62,063 bases of DNA, taken from DATCTV01 sp964400685 (GTDB lineage Bacteria; Desulfobacterota; Desulfomonilia; UBA1062). How positions within the stretch are numbered: position 1 is the stretch's first letter; every line of letters starts with the position of its first letter. Positions 35,801 through 44,286 of this stretch are shown here, one piece after another. The position numbers and the translations under genes are program-made. The notes beneath the pieces were generated by a model. The model was not told the origin of the DNA. It did not search any database and worked only from the letters and a program-made list of their open reading frames with translations. The DNA lies in NCBI GenBank assembly GCA_964400685.1, contig CAYNVT010000008.1, positions 1-62,063 on the forward strand, given 5' to 3'.

Positions 35801-36658
35801 GTTTCCAAAAAGGTCAGCCTCAGATATTATCTCAGCAAAGACCTCCCTTCGATAAATGCCGATGTGGCCCAGATACAGCAGATTATACTCAATCTGGTCA
35901 TCAATTCCTCCGAAGCGCTCGATGAGAAGAAAGGTAATATCGTTATTTCAACAAGCGAACTTGAATACGACAGCCAGGATGACAGCGCAACGCTTTCTTA
36001 CGGTGAAATCAAAGATGGCCGTTGCGTCTGCCTTGATATCACCGATGACGGATGCGGAATGGATAAAGAAACTGTAGATAAAATCTTTGACCCGTTCTAT
36101 ACAACCAAGTTCACCGGAAGAGGCTTGGGTCTTGCTGCCGTTCAGGGCATTGTACGAGGACATAACGGGGCCATTAAGATATTCAGCGAACTCGACAAAG
36201 GGACGACATTCAAGTTATTTTTCCCTTCAATCAGTAAAGCCGCGGTTAATTTCAGCACATCCGCTGAGGACAATGCCGGCTGGACAGGCAGCGGCATTGT
36301 GCTGATAGCTGATGATGAGGAATCCGTATGCAATATCTGCAAACAGATGCTTGAAAAATGGGGTTTCGAAGTTTTAATCGCATCCGATGGAAAAGAGGCG
36401 CTGAACGTCTTCATAGAACACTCCGACATAATCAGCCTTGTGCTGCTTGATGTGACAATGCCGGAAATGAACGGTAATGAGGTCTTGAGAGAAATAAGAC
36501 TCATCAATCCTGATATGCCGGTAATAATGAGCAGTGGATATGATGAACAGGAAGTAACAAGCCGTTTCGAGGATAACAATCTGTCAGGATTTGTACAGAA
36601 ACCATACCAGTCCGACATGCTCAGAAGCGCCATAAGAAAGGCCCTGACAAAGCTTTAA
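32873..36658 (+). CDS. Hybrid sensor histidine kinase with dCache, HAMP, four PAS and receiver domains
   Basis: 1261 residues. TM1 about 11-31, an extracytoplasmic dCache-like sensor (32-280), TM2 about 283-303, HAMP 305-360, PAS domains about 368-488, 496-615, 622-742 and 750-872, HisKA with phospho-acceptor H899 in GGIAHDFNNIL, and a HATPase with N-box NLVINSSEAL and DDGCGMD. A C-terminal receiver has D1193 in LLDVTMPEMNG. The HDFNN H-box places it in the family of kinases with an attached receiver. No separate output regulator is adjacent. A terminator follows. Confidence 0.95.
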   Translation: MYKFLSGLRSQLILLILIIVLPLSGLFIYSAFEQRRIELDQVENEVSQLTRIASDQQVKFLESTRQILLSLSVLPYVRDNDADKCNEIFSQLLKLYPFYSNITALTPSGDYFCSASPLEGKINSSHLEWFKRAVSSKDFSIGDFQGKGRITGKLGIGLSLPVYDEKGALKAVLRASIELEKLNRVLAENVLPEGATLTITDRNGIILARNKDSDKWIGKALTDTPQIKTLLKDNINIMTTKGTDGIERLYSFAEVRVAPEAVVYLSIWIPKSVAVSRINKSLAYNLLGLSLFTLLIISLVWYSADKLLINKMNCLQKATEKLSTGSLKERSGFKDYYGEIGSLARSFDNMADSLEQRQKERDEAQESMRVLNEKLIATLDALPDYLFEVNEHGVIYDFRAPQPEKLQVKPELFLGRNIRDILKENAAAIVEEAIRYAVENGAHYGSSYPYETTSGTRWFELSIASKGDTASSERRFIAIAHDITAQKHMQEELRQNETKYREIFNNAFYGIFRSSFGKKFIDMNKALSDMFGYASPEEMIDSVSDIEELYVNPLDRENMKAELARSGFVKNLVIELKHRDGHHIWGRFNVQTILDENKNVTFYEGSVEDITKMKQAEDALRQSEERYRMIIDNSYDIIFNLNDKGDFTYLSPSFEKTTGHKISETIGTQFLDILHPDDIQKCMEAFTDTCSGKLVSGTEYRFRYSDGSWHWHNINGSIYYDSKGSFVSLTGIAWDVTKRKLAEEELQKKSAELQLIFNNMINAFVVWESSFDKQGNYVSFRFGQFNDAFTKITGLKYENIRGKDVFDVWPETEQSWVDAYGSVAVTGVPKIFDMYHGPTKKWFHCNAYRPSDSPDHICVIFEDITERKEVEEQRINLDRQLQQTQKLESLGVLAGGIAHDFNNILMVITGNADLALMDIPEQSPAASKIENIKKASFRAADLCKQMLAYSGKGRFLVVPINLSDLINDMKNMLEISVSKKVSLRYYLSKDLPSINADVAQIQQIILNLVINSSEALDEKKGNIVISTSELEYDSQDDSATLSYGEIKDGRCVCLDITDDGCGMDKETVDKIFDPFYTTKFTGRGLGLAAVQGIVRGHNGAIKIFSELDKGTTFKLFFPSISKAAVNFSTSAEDNAGWTGSGIVLIADDEESVCNICKQMLEKWGFEVLIASDGKEALNVFIEHSDIISLVLLDVTMPEMNGNEVLREIRLINPDMPVIMSSGYDEQEVTSRFEDNNLSGFVQKPYQSDMLRSAIRKALTKL

Positions 36659-36726
36659 GAGGGCTTATCGTGTTTACCTGTGTCAATTGATGCCTGTTGA
36701 ATTGAGCATATGAAATATTAAGTATC

Positions 36727-36760
36727 CACAGGGACAGGGCAAGCCCTGTCCCTGTGTTAT
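36727..36760. terminator. Bidirectional hairpin between convergent genes
   Basis: A 13-bp perfect stem, CACAGGGACAGGG with its complement at 36744-36756, around a CAAG loop. TTATTT follows on the plus side, and TTAAGTATC precedes it. It lies between the kinase and the lipoprotein hydrolase, which converge here, and could end both transcripts. Confidence 0.8.
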
Positions 36761-36775
36761 TTAACCCCCTTTCAA

Positions 36776-38485
36776 TCAGGGCACCTGTACACTCATGCCG
36801 CCCGCATTCAAGCGGGCAAATTCGAGCATGCGGCCGAATACCTCGTTCGGCCTGTGATAAGGCCTGTCAGCGGCTGCGAAAAGAACGTCGAGATGGTTAT
36901 ATCCCTCAAGCAAAGGGTCGCTGCGTACCGGGAAATTTATTATGGGGAAGGTATTCAGGATTTCGCCGTGTAGAAAATTGAGACCGTAATTTTTGTTGAA
37001 CGTTGCGGCTGCTGCCTGTGAGTCAACACTGATGCGGTTGGCGAAGTACCATTCCATGAAGTTCGATGTTCCACTGTACTGAGCCAGTGCAAAATCCTTC
37101 ATGTCGGTCACTTCATCGCGCCATGTGGTATACGTGAGTTTTCCTTTTGTGTCCTTATAATCCGGATCGGATGCATTACCCACCTGATCGTACGGGACCC
37201 AGGAATAAAGGGGCCCGTTACCGAGATCACCCACAGGACCTGCATTCCACGGTATGAATACACCATCCTGCTTGATAACGCTTCCCAAACCAAGCAGTTC
37301 GGCCAGAGAGCCGGGGAAATCCTTTTCAACAACAGCTCCACCCCTGATAAAACCAAGGCTTGCCTGCAGGAAGCTCACAGGCTGGAAATTGTCATCCAGG
37401 AATACTCCAAGAAGCGCTTCGTTGGTGTAGCGGAAATCCTTGATGGCCGGGCTTCCGGTCAGATAGTGTCCAAGGTTGCGGGAATGAAGCAGTTTGATCA
37501 GGTTTTTTGTCGAGGACGAATATGCAATGGTCTTTATGGTCGCGGCCTCCTCGTCCGGGTACATATATGCATTCATGGCCAGTATCTCAAGCAGGGCCAT
37601 GGCCTCGGGTGTCACACCTGTAAAGAGGTTGAGCCTTGATTCTTCACCGCTGCGGATTTTGTTGAGAGTCTCGAAATAGGCCTCTTCTTCCATCGTGCTT
37701 GATCGGGGACCGACATTACCGTCCAGACCTATCAGTCCGGCGCAGTTCATATACCCTGCATCATTAAGTGTGGATGTATTGCCGTCAAAATCCCATCCTG
37801 CAAAAAATGATGTGAACGAACCGCCCATCGAGTGCCCGCCTATGAATACGCATTGTTTTCTCGTTTCCGCATCCGGTATTTTTGTTGTTATGACGGTCCA
37901 GACATCCTTCATCAGAAGCTCCAGACCGAATTCTGAAAGTACGGCCAGGTCGGCATCACTGTGGAAACCTTTAAAAGTCGAGCCGCCTACCGTACCCCCG
38001 CCAAAGTAGTAATCGATTGCGATCTGCGGGTCTGCGCCCTCCTCTGCCGCATTCATGCCTTTCAGGTCTTCCAGACAATTCCCGCGGCGCTCCATGGCCC
38101 AGACCTCCACGCTGCCCTCCCCGTCAGCCTCGGCCATGGAAACAATCTGGCGGCCCAGGTAATCGAAGCTGTTGGCGCCTCCCATATAGCCCGGGATAAG
38201 TACAATTACAGCCTTGACGGGCTTGGGATCAACTCCGGCGGAGACCGGGCGATAACGCAGAAAACGGATATAGTCGCAGTCCCAGCTGCAGTCGAAATCA
38301 GCAGGCACAGCACCGTTTGCACGCGGATATGGTGAATATATGAACTCCTCCTGGACAATGACTTTCTGCTCAATCGGAACGATTTGTGCAGGTCCGGCAG
38401 GGTCTTCCGGCACCGGCCCTCCCGGCAGATAACATGACGAAAGAAGCAACAGCGGGATAAACAGGAATATTGCCGTTCGTTTCAT
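36776..38485 (-). CDS. Alpha/beta-hydrolase lipoprotein
   Basis: 569 residues from ATG 38485 (GGGAGGAAATC upstream; a longer frame to 38563 lacks this). Lipoprotein signal ending LLLSSC (Cys17). The hydrolase core shows VIVLIPGYMGGANSFDYLGRQIV, then the nucleophile elbow GGHSMGGSF, and a late GYNHLDVLFA carrying a likely catalytic His. The enzyme is large for the fold, with long inserts, and is probably an exported esterase or lipase. Divergent from the 5'-nucleotidase gene. Confidence 0.85.
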   Translation of the reverse strand: MKRTAIFLFIPLLLLSSCYLPGGPVPEDPAGPAQIVPIEQKVIVQEEFIYSPYPRANGAVPADFDCSWDCDYIRFLRYRPVSAGVDPKPVKAVIVLIPGYMGGANSFDYLGRQIVSMAEADGEGSVEVWAMERRGNCLEDLKGMNAAEEGADPQIAIDYYFGGGTVGGSTFKGFHSDADLAVLSEFGLELLMKDVWTVITTKIPDAETRKQCVFIGGHSMGGSFTSFFAGWDFDGNTSTLNDAGYMNCAGLIGLDGNVGPRSSTMEEEAYFETLNKIRSGEESRLNLFTGVTPEAMALLEILAMNAYMYPDEEAATIKTIAYSSSTKNLIKLLHSRNLGHYLTGSPAIKDFRYTNEALLGVFLDDNFQPVSFLQASLGFIRGGAVVEKDFPGSLAELLGLGSVIKQDGVFIPWNAGPVGDLGNGPLYSWVPYDQVGNASDPDYKDTKGKLTYTTWRDEVTDMKDFALAQYSGTSNFMEWYFANRISVDSQAAAATFNKNYGLNFLHGEILNTFPIINFPVRSDPLLEGYNHLDVLFAAADRPYHRPNEVFGRMLEFARLNAGGMSVQVP

Positions 38486-38603
38486 GATTTCCTCCCTGGC
38501 TTCGGATTCAAGCCATTTTTTGAAATTAAAAACATTTGATTCCTGCATTATTAATGACAGCATATTGTACTGTCAATTGATTATTGAATGTATTGCGCCC
38601 AAG

Positions 38604-38632
38604 TTGACATGCCGGCTGTTTAATTATAGTAT
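38604..38632 (+). promoter_or_regulatory. Candidate promoter of the 5'-nucleotidase gene
   Basis: A perfect TTGACA at 38604-38609 and TAGTAT at 38627-38632, spaced 17 bp, lie 25 bp before the ATG at 38658. TATAGT at 38625 is an alternative -10. Confidence 0.5.
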
Positions 38633-38657
38633 AAATCATATTTTAAGGAGGGATGAT

Positions 38658-40577
38658 ATGAACAATGCAAATTGTAACATGAGGAGACTACTTATCCCGG
38701 CTGTAATTCTGGCATTCATAATGGTTTCGGCGGGCTGCAGAGAGGGAGCTACCGGAAAACTTACCGTACTCAGCACAAATGACAGCCATTCGCACACTAT
38801 AGGCGCGCCGGCGGAACTGTATGACCCGTACTCGACAGGAGACGGAACCATTGGCGGCGCTTCCAGGGCTGCGGCTGTCATAGATGCCGAACGGCTGACA
38901 AACCCCGACCTTGTGGCGTTTCACGCAGGAGACTTTACGGACGGGACCATATTCATGACGGGTGAAAGCGGGGCTGCAGATATCAACCTGCTGACCGACA
39001 TGGGATTCATAGCCACGTGTCTGGGAAATCATGAGATGGGCATGGGGCCTCTTGGTCTCGCCAATGCGATACTGAACGCAAGGGAGCCGGTAATTCCGAT
39101 CGTATGCTCAAATTTCACATTCAGCCGGGATGACACTCCTGAGGGACATTCTGACGACCTGCTGGAATCGCTTCACTCAGAGACCGAGCAGCCCGGCAAA
39201 TATATCTTCGACTACATCATCCGCACGACTCCGTCCGGGATTAAGGTCGGCATCTTCGGCTTGATAGGAGGCGAGGTCCTCATGCCCGATGCCCTTCCTG
39301 TAAAGTTTAAAATCAACAATCTCAAGATTCAGGCGCTTGTCAACAAGCTGCGCAACACCGAGAAGGCCGATGTTGTCGTCTGTCTGATGCATGCCGGATT
39401 TTCGATTGACGGGTCAGGTTCGGCGAGCGGAGAGGTGCCCGACCTTGCAAAAAACGTGTATGGCATAGATATAATCTGCTCGGGCCATTCACACACCCTG
39501 GGAACAGCGGTGGTGAAATACTGGGCTCCATGGAGCACCTGGAAGACGACCATCATGGAGGCCGATGACGAATTCAAGTATGTGGCCGCCTCGAATCTGT
39601 TCGTAGAAAAAGGCAAGGTGAACACCGCACTGACCGAAACCCGCCATATCAAGGTCGACGACACCATAACAGGTACTCCGTCTGTCAACACCAGAACAGA
39701 TGAAATCAGAAACGACATCGAGGCGAACTATCTGAGCCGTTATCCGGCACTGGGCGACGGCAGTATTTTCGCAACTCTGGCGCATTCCGATTTCGAACTG
39801 TCCCGCCTGAATTCAATGAACCTCGTAACTGACGCCATGCGCAGCATTGCAGGCACCGACCTTGCGGTCTGCACGCCGGGTGCTGACACCGCTTATGTTC
39901 AGACAGCTCCGGACGGGGCGATAAACGTATATGAAGCCTTCTCCGCCATGCCGCACAGCATAGGCCGTGACGGGACACCCGGGGGAGCGCTTTATGCGTA
40001 TTATCTCAAGGGTTCGGATATCCTGTCTCTCTTCGAACTCGGCACATGCCTGCTGGGACAGCTTACCAGCGACCTTTTCGTGGTGCCTTCAGGGATGCGG
40101 ATAGTCTTTGATTCCAGCGGCACAATAGGCAAACGTGTCCTTCAGATGTATGAAATTTCGGCTGATGAAACGACCGAAACGCTTGTGTATGACAGCAAAA
40201 ATCCCAAATATATTTTAAAGGGCGGATGGGTTACGGATTCAAAGAAAAACTATTCGATAAGTTCGAGCCTTCTCGTTCTGATAGGCGTCAGATATGTCAC
40301 AAACCTGCTGCCGCTGGTCGACATCTGGCCAAGGGACGCAAGCGGGAACAAGGTAAAATGGGAGGTCGTATCCGATCTGGATCAGTTCGTCGTGCACGGA
40401 ATCAACCCCTTAACCGACGAATCCTATGAGGTTAAAGCCTGGTACAGCCTTGCACAGTGGCTTCTGAACCTTCCCGGCGGAGATATCCCTTCCCGCTTCA
40501 ATGATGATGTTGCGATAAACCCCGCAGGTCCGGCCTGGCGCAGAGTTTGGGACGTAAAGAAATACGGGCAGCCTTAA
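38658..40577 (+). CDS. 5'-nucleotidase/UshA-type metallophosphoesterase lipoprotein
   Basis: 639 residues from ATG 38658 (AAGGAGGG upstream). Lipoprotein signal ending VSAGC. The metallophosphoesterase core has LTVLSTNDSHSH, AFHAGDFTDGT, LGNHEM and CSGHSHT, the usual dinuclear-metal ligands. The C-terminal part has the 5'-nucleotidase substrate domain (MNLVTDAMRSIAGTDLAV and a later VYEAFSAMPHSIGRD). It probably releases phosphate from nucleotides or related esters in the periplasm. Confidence 0.9.
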   Translation: MNNANCNMRRLLIPAVILAFIMVSAGCREGATGKLTVLSTNDSHSHTIGAPAELYDPYSTGDGTIGGASRAAAVIDAERLTNPDLVAFHAGDFTDGTIFMTGESGAADINLLTDMGFIATCLGNHEMGMGPLGLANAILNAREPVIPIVCSNFTFSRDDTPEGHSDDLLESLHSETEQPGKYIFDYIIRTTPSGIKVGIFGLIGGEVLMPDALPVKFKINNLKIQALVNKLRNTEKADVVVCLMHAGFSIDGSGSASGEVPDLAKNVYGIDIICSGHSHTLGTAVVKYWAPWSTWKTTIMEADDEFKYVAASNLFVEKGKVNTALTETRHIKVDDTITGTPSVNTRTDEIRNDIEANYLSRYPALGDGSIFATLAHSDFELSRLNSMNLVTDAMRSIAGTDLAVCTPGADTAYVQTAPDGAINVYEAFSAMPHSIGRDGTPGGALYAYYLKGSDILSLFELGTCLLGQLTSDLFVVPSGMRIVFDSSGTIGKRVLQMYEISADETTETLVYDSKNPKYILKGGWVTDSKKNYSISSSLLVLIGVRYVTNLLPLVDIWPRDASGNKVKWEVVSDLDQFVVHGINPLTDESYEVKAWYSLAQWLLNLPGGDIPSRFNDDVAINPAGPAWRRVWDVKKYGQP

Positions 40578-40599
40578 TTATAAACAAGTATACAGCGTA

Positions 40600-40694
40600 C
40601 AGGAGACAGCAGACAGCATGAAAAATCTAAAGCCGGCTTTATTGAAACTTACAAGTGACGGCTTCTGATTTTTCATGCTGTCTCCTGTCTCCTG
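40600..40694. repeat. Intergenic inverted-repeat element (GGAGACAG family)
   Basis: Arms at 40600-40627 and 40667-40694 are 28 bp long and complementary at 27 positions. A second perfect 14-bp palindrome, TAAAGCCGGCTTTA, sits in the loop at 40628-40641. The element fills the gap between two convergent genes, so it can act as a terminator. CAGGAGACAG and AGACAGCATGAAAA are shared with the element near 48.9 kb. Confidence 0.85.
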
Positions 40695-40700
40695 CTTTAA

Positions 40701-41726
40701 TCATTCATCAAACAGCCGCAAGTATTCGCCGTAACCCTCTTTTGCCATATCCTCTTTGGGTATGAATTTAAGCGATGCAGAGTTTATGCAATATCTCTTG
40801 CCGGCAGGGGCAGGCCCGTCATCGAAAACATGGCCAAGGTGTGAATCTGCCGCACTGCTTCTGACCTCGGTCCTTCCCATGAAACCGCGTTCCTTCTTCT
40901 CGACGACGTTTTTATTTTCGATCGGCCTGGTAAAGCTCGGCCATCCGGTACCGGAATCAAACTTGTCCTTTGAACTGAAAAGCACCTCGCCTGAAACTAT
41001 GTCCGTATATATGCCCTCGCGCTTGTTGTCCCAGTATTCGTTCCTGAAGGGCGGTTCAGTTCCGCACTGCTGTGTCACCTCGTACTGCATGGGTGTAAGC
41101 TTCTTTTTAAGGTTTTCCTTTCCCCATGTCCTTTCCAGCCAGCCCTTTCTTCCTGACCCCTCTTTATAAAGCCTGTATTTTACAGGACAGGTATTTGAAT
41201 AATTCTGATGATAGTCTTCTGCCTTATAAAACACTGACGCTGGAATAATTTCAGTGACGACAGGTTTGTCGAACATCCCGGAACTATTGAGCCTTTTTTT
41301 TGAATCCACGGCCGCCTTTCTCTGTTTTTCGTCCTTATAGAAAATTGCGGTTTGATACTGCCTGCCCCTGTCGGCAAACTGACCCGAAGGATCGGTGGGG
41401 TCGATATTCCTCCAGAATATGTCCAGCAGTTTTTCGTAAGAAATGATGGCCGGATCGAACGTCACCTCTACCGCTTCATAATGGCCTGTCGTCCCCAAAC
41501 ACACCTGTTCATACGAGGGATTGGCAACTATCCCGCCCGTATATCCGGAAACGGCTCTTATCACGCCATTCTCACCGCTGAAGGCAGCTTCCATGCACCA
41601 GAAGCAGCCGCCTGCAAATATAGCAGTCTGCTGATTATTCATCATAACTGTACTATCCTTTCCTAAGTTTTGGGTGCAGGAGACGGCAAAAATCATCAAC
41701 CCTGCAATGAGCATTGATTTCTTCAT
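40701..41726 (-). CDS. msrAB: Exported bifunctional peptide methionine sulfoxide reductase MsrA/MsrB
   Basis: 341 residues. Lipoprotein-type signal with FAVSC. Residues about 32-190 are MsrA with the GGCFWCMEAAF active site. Residues about 210-340 are MsrB, from VTQQCGTEPPF through DKFDSGTGWPSF to HLGHVFDDGP and the catalytic Cys in RYCINSASL. The zinc CxxC pairs of some MsrB proteins are missing. The fusion repairs both methionine sulfoxide stereoisomers, here in envelope proteins. The ribosome site is weak. Confidence 0.95.
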   Translation of the reverse strand: MKKSMLIAGLMIFAVSCTQNLGKDSTVMMNNQQTAIFAGGCFWCMEAAFSGENGVIRAVSGYTGGIVANPSYEQVCLGTTGHYEAVEVTFDPAIISYEKLLDIFWRNIDPTDPSGQFADRGRQYQTAIFYKDEKQRKAAVDSKKRLNSSGMFDKPVVTEIIPASVFYKAEDYHQNYSNTCPVKYRLYKEGSGRKGWLERTWGKENLKKKLTPMQYEVTQQCGTEPPFRNEYWDNKREGIYTDIVSGEVLFSSKDKFDSGTGWPSFTRPIENKNVVEKKERGFMGRTEVRSSAADSHLGHVFDDGPAPAGKRYCINSASLKFIPKEDMAKEGYGEYLRLFDE

Positions 41727-41802
41727 ATTAATTCAGTAGGAACAGGTGTTGAGAATCTCAAGGTCTGCAATGTCAGATTCTTGTTTCCAAGGAGAGGAAC
41801 TG

Positions 41803-42657
41803 GTGCAAAAGGATATCAGACCCACGGCGTCATCTGTCGGAATAGGCGATGCGGAAATTTCATACCTCGAATACGAGGGCACAGGGAAAACAATAATTTT
41901 TCTTCATGCGACAGGCTTCATGCCCTGGATATGGCACCCTATTGCAAGGGAATTTGCAGGCAGTCATCACGTACTGGCTCCATATTTCTGCGATCACCGC
42001 TCCGCAGATCCGTATGAAGGTGGCCTAAACTGGCTCCAGCTCGCCGATGATCTTACGAAATTCTGCAATGTACTGAAAATAGATAAGCCTTATCTTGTCG
42101 GACACTCTATGGGTGCAACGGTCATAACCATGGCAACGGCCGTTTCCGGACTTGTTACCTCAGGCATGGTTCTGATAGAGCCTATATTCCTTCCTGAAGA
42201 CATTTATGCAATGGATCTGAGTGTCGAGCAGCATCCGCTTGCATCGAAATCGATCAAACGCCGCAACGGATGGGCCGACTCCGATGAGGCGTTCGACTAT
42301 CTTAAATCAAGGCCTCTGTTTAAAAGATGGGATGATGAAATGCTCCGCCTTTACCTGGAACACGGCATGAAGCCGGATGAGGAAGGGCTCAAGCTCACAT
42401 GTTCGCCTGTCAAGGAGGCTTCGCTCTTCATGGGGGGAACTCATTTCAACCCCTGGCCTGTACTCGATAAAGTTAGCTGCCCTGTACTTGTGATCGAAGG
42501 GGCGCTGAGCGAAAACAGGGGCTTTATCGAATATGAAAAAGCTGCAGACCTTTTCCCGAAGGGGCGATACCTTCTCGTGGAGAACGCCGGACATCTCATC
42601 CCCATGGAAAAACCTGCTTTAGTTACCGGGATCATTCAATCTTTCTTTCATAAATAA
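41803..42657 (+). CDS. Alpha/beta-fold hydrolase
   Basis: 285 residues from GTG 41803, chosen because AAGGAGAGG stands just before it. An in-frame ATG at 41770 and a GTG at 41746 are longer alternatives without a good ribosome site. IIFLHATGFMPW gives the oxyanion loop and VGHSMGAT the nucleophile elbow. A late ENAGHLIPMEKP supplies the catalytic His, and VIEGALSENRG the likely acid region. No signal peptide, so cytoplasmic. Substrate unknown. Divergent from msrAB. Confidence 0.88.
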   Translation: MQKDIRPTASSVGIGDAEISYLEYEGTGKTIIFLHATGFMPWIWHPIAREFAGSHHVLAPYFCDHRSADPYEGGLNWLQLADDLTKFCNVLKIDKPYLVGHSMGATVITMATAVSGLVTSGMVLIEPIFLPEDIYAMDLSVEQHPLASKSIKRRNGWADSDEAFDYLKSRPLFKRWDDEMLRLYLEHGMKPDEEGLKLTCSPVKEASLFMGGTHFNPWPVLDKVSCPVLVIEGALSENRGFIEYEKAADLFPKGRYLLVENAGHLIPMEKPALVTGIIQSFFHK

Positions 42658-42726
42658 GGCTTTTCGAAGTCATAAATCAGTAGTTTCCTGATTGTACCGT
42701 TTCTGCCTGATACTATAAATTGTAAT

Positions 42727-42746
42727 ATACAGATAATTATCTGTAT
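42727..42746. promoter_or_regulatory. Perfect 20-bp palindrome upstream of the PEP-CTERM gene
   Basis: ATACAGATAA followed by its exact complement TTATCTGTAT, 80 bp before the ATG of the PEP-CTERM gene. The length and lack of a loop suit a dimeric regulator's operator rather than a terminator. No regulator gene is adjacent. Confidence 0.6.
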
Positions 42747-42825
42747 CTTTGGTTTATGTTTAGCCAGAAAGCAAAAAACAGAACGTAGAATATATTCAGC
42801 ATCCCGGATAAAGGAGGAACAACTC

Positions 42826-43200
42826 ATGAGAAAGTGTCTTATAAAAATATCATTAGCACTAGTGCTGGCATTCTCATCTGTGACAACCATATATGCTGCA
42901 CCAATTCGTTTCGATGGCATGTCCCTTAATCATGATAGCAATAATGATATAACTCTGACAGAACCTGACATGATATTTATTGATATGCGGGCAGACAGAC
43001 ATCATCAAGACAACCGGGGCATATCAAGAAACATGCATGAAAGGCATGGCCATAGCCCATATATACCGAATGGTAGCAGTCAGATACCGCCTGCGCCGAT
43101 TCCGGAGCCACTGTCACTTGTCCTTTTTGGCATGGGTATGATCGGCGTCGGTTATCTTGCGAGAAAAAGCCAATTCAGCGGGAAGGTGGAACATGTTTGA
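42826..43200 (+). CDS. PEP-CTERM sorted exported protein
   Basis: 124 residues. Signal peptide 1-24 ending YAAP. The middle is low-complexity and His/Asp/Arg-rich (about 55-80). The C-terminus has the PEP-CTERM sorting signal: PEP at 93-95, then a hydrophobic helix with GVGYLARKS basic tail. Such proteins are cleaved by exosortase and are linked to exopolysaccharide-producing biofilm bacteria. No exosortase gene is in the window. AAGGAGG precedes ATG 42826. The last codons overlap the UspA start by 8 bp. Confidence 0.9.
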   Translation: MRKCLIKISLALVLAFSSVTTIYAAPIRFDGMSLNHDSNNDITLTEPDMIFIDMRADRHHQDNRGISRNMHERHGHSPYIPNGSSQIPPAPIPEPLSLVLFGMGMIGVGYLARKSQFSGKVEHV

Positions 43201-43642
43201 ACCCAAAAGGATTCTTGTCCCTACGGACTTTTCAGAGCATTCAGACAAGGCGTTGAATGAGGCGATAGATATAGCAGGCAGATACAACTCCAAAATATAC
43301 CTGCTGCATGTAATCGATGAACAGGTTCAGCAGTGCGCTGTCGATTACTGTCTTACAGATGCAGATGTGGAAAAACTCGAGGCGGACAGTGTCAACTGGT
43401 CTTCGGACATGCTGAAAAAAGAGGCCTCGAAATATGACAAAAGCAATGCGGTTGAAATCGAGTTCGATATCAGAAAGGGAGACCCTGTTCACGAAATAAT
43501 CATGGAGGAAAAAGACAAGAACATTGACCTTGTAGTCATATCTTCTTTCGGAAAAAGAGGCCTGAAAAAGTTCATGCTCGGAAGCGTTGCCGACAAGGTA
43601 ATAAGAAATTCGACATCACAGGTTTTGATGGTCAAGGGCTGA
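43193..43642 (+). CDS. Universal stress protein (UspA family)
   Basis: 149 residues from ATG 43193 (GGAAGGTGG upstream), overlapping the end of the PEP-CTERM gene by 8 bp. RILVPTDFSEHSDKALNEAIDIA opens the fold. The C-terminal GSVADKVIRNSTSQVLMVKG fits the ATP-binding G-x2-G-x9-G-S/T type (G in FGKRGLKKFMLGS). ATP binding is therefore likely. An overlap with a secreted PEP-CTERM gene is unusual for this family. Confidence 0.92.
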   Translation: MFEPKRILVPTDFSEHSDKALNEAIDIAGRYNSKIYLLHVIDEQVQQCAVDYCLTDADVEKLEADSVNWSSDMLKKEASKYDKSNAVEIEFDIRKGDPVHEIIMEEKDKNIDLVVISSFGKRGLKKFMLGSVADKVIRNSTSQVLMVKG

Positions 43643-43679
43643 GTTTTTTACGACAATATCAGAACGAAGGGGGCTCACT

Positions 43680-44084
43680 ATGATGAACGAAAAAAACAGG
43701 TGGGTTAATGTCCTGCGCAGAATCAGCGAAAAGGCTGCAACTTCTATGAAACTTGCCGGCATAGTACTTGACAACCGCCTAGAGAACAGGGGCAGCGAAC
43801 CGGCCCCGGATGACGAGAAAGCCCTTGATCTCAAAGATCGAAGAAGGGCGAAACGCCTCTGCCTTGAAAAAGACATCATGTTCAAATATGCCAATGGGAA
43901 AAACGCTTTCGGCCATATAATAAACATCAGCAGAAAAGGAATGTACATCATAACAGATACGCCTCTGAATGACGGCGAAGAAATCAAAGCAAACCTTTTA
44001 TGGGGAACCCTCGGCGGCATTACAGGCATCGAAGGCCTTATCGTGAGAAGGGGCGATAACGGAGTAGCAGTCCGCTTTATCTGA
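43680..44084 (+). CDS. PilZ-domain protein
   Basis: 134 residues. Residues about 55-134 form the PilZ domain. The c-di-GMP-binding signature is visible as RRRAKR and, about 30 residues later, NISRKGMYI (D/N-x-S-x2-G). The N-terminal 50 residues are charged and helical. It probably senses c-di-GMP and may relate to the PEP-CTERM/biofilm context 40 bp upstream. AAGGGGG lies upstream of ATG 43680. Confidence 0.88.
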   Translation: MMNEKNRWVNVLRRISEKAATSMKLAGIVLDNRLENRGSEPAPDDEKALDLKDRRRAKRLCLEKDIMFKYANGKNAFGHIINISRKGMYIITDTPLNDGEEIKANLLWGTLGGITGIEGLIVRRGDNGVAVRFI

Positions 44085-44286
44085 GACGAAATAAACTCGC
44101 AATACCGGAAACTCCCCTCATCACTCTATATTTTTGTTCTCATCCAGAAACCTTTTCTGTCCATAACCATTTCACTTTAATACCGGTTTATAATATTTAA
44201 CGCTCAATCATCATTGACTGATCCGATTTTTTAAGCATAAAGTCATATATAATTGAACAGCCATTCATTTTCTAAAGGAGACGAGC

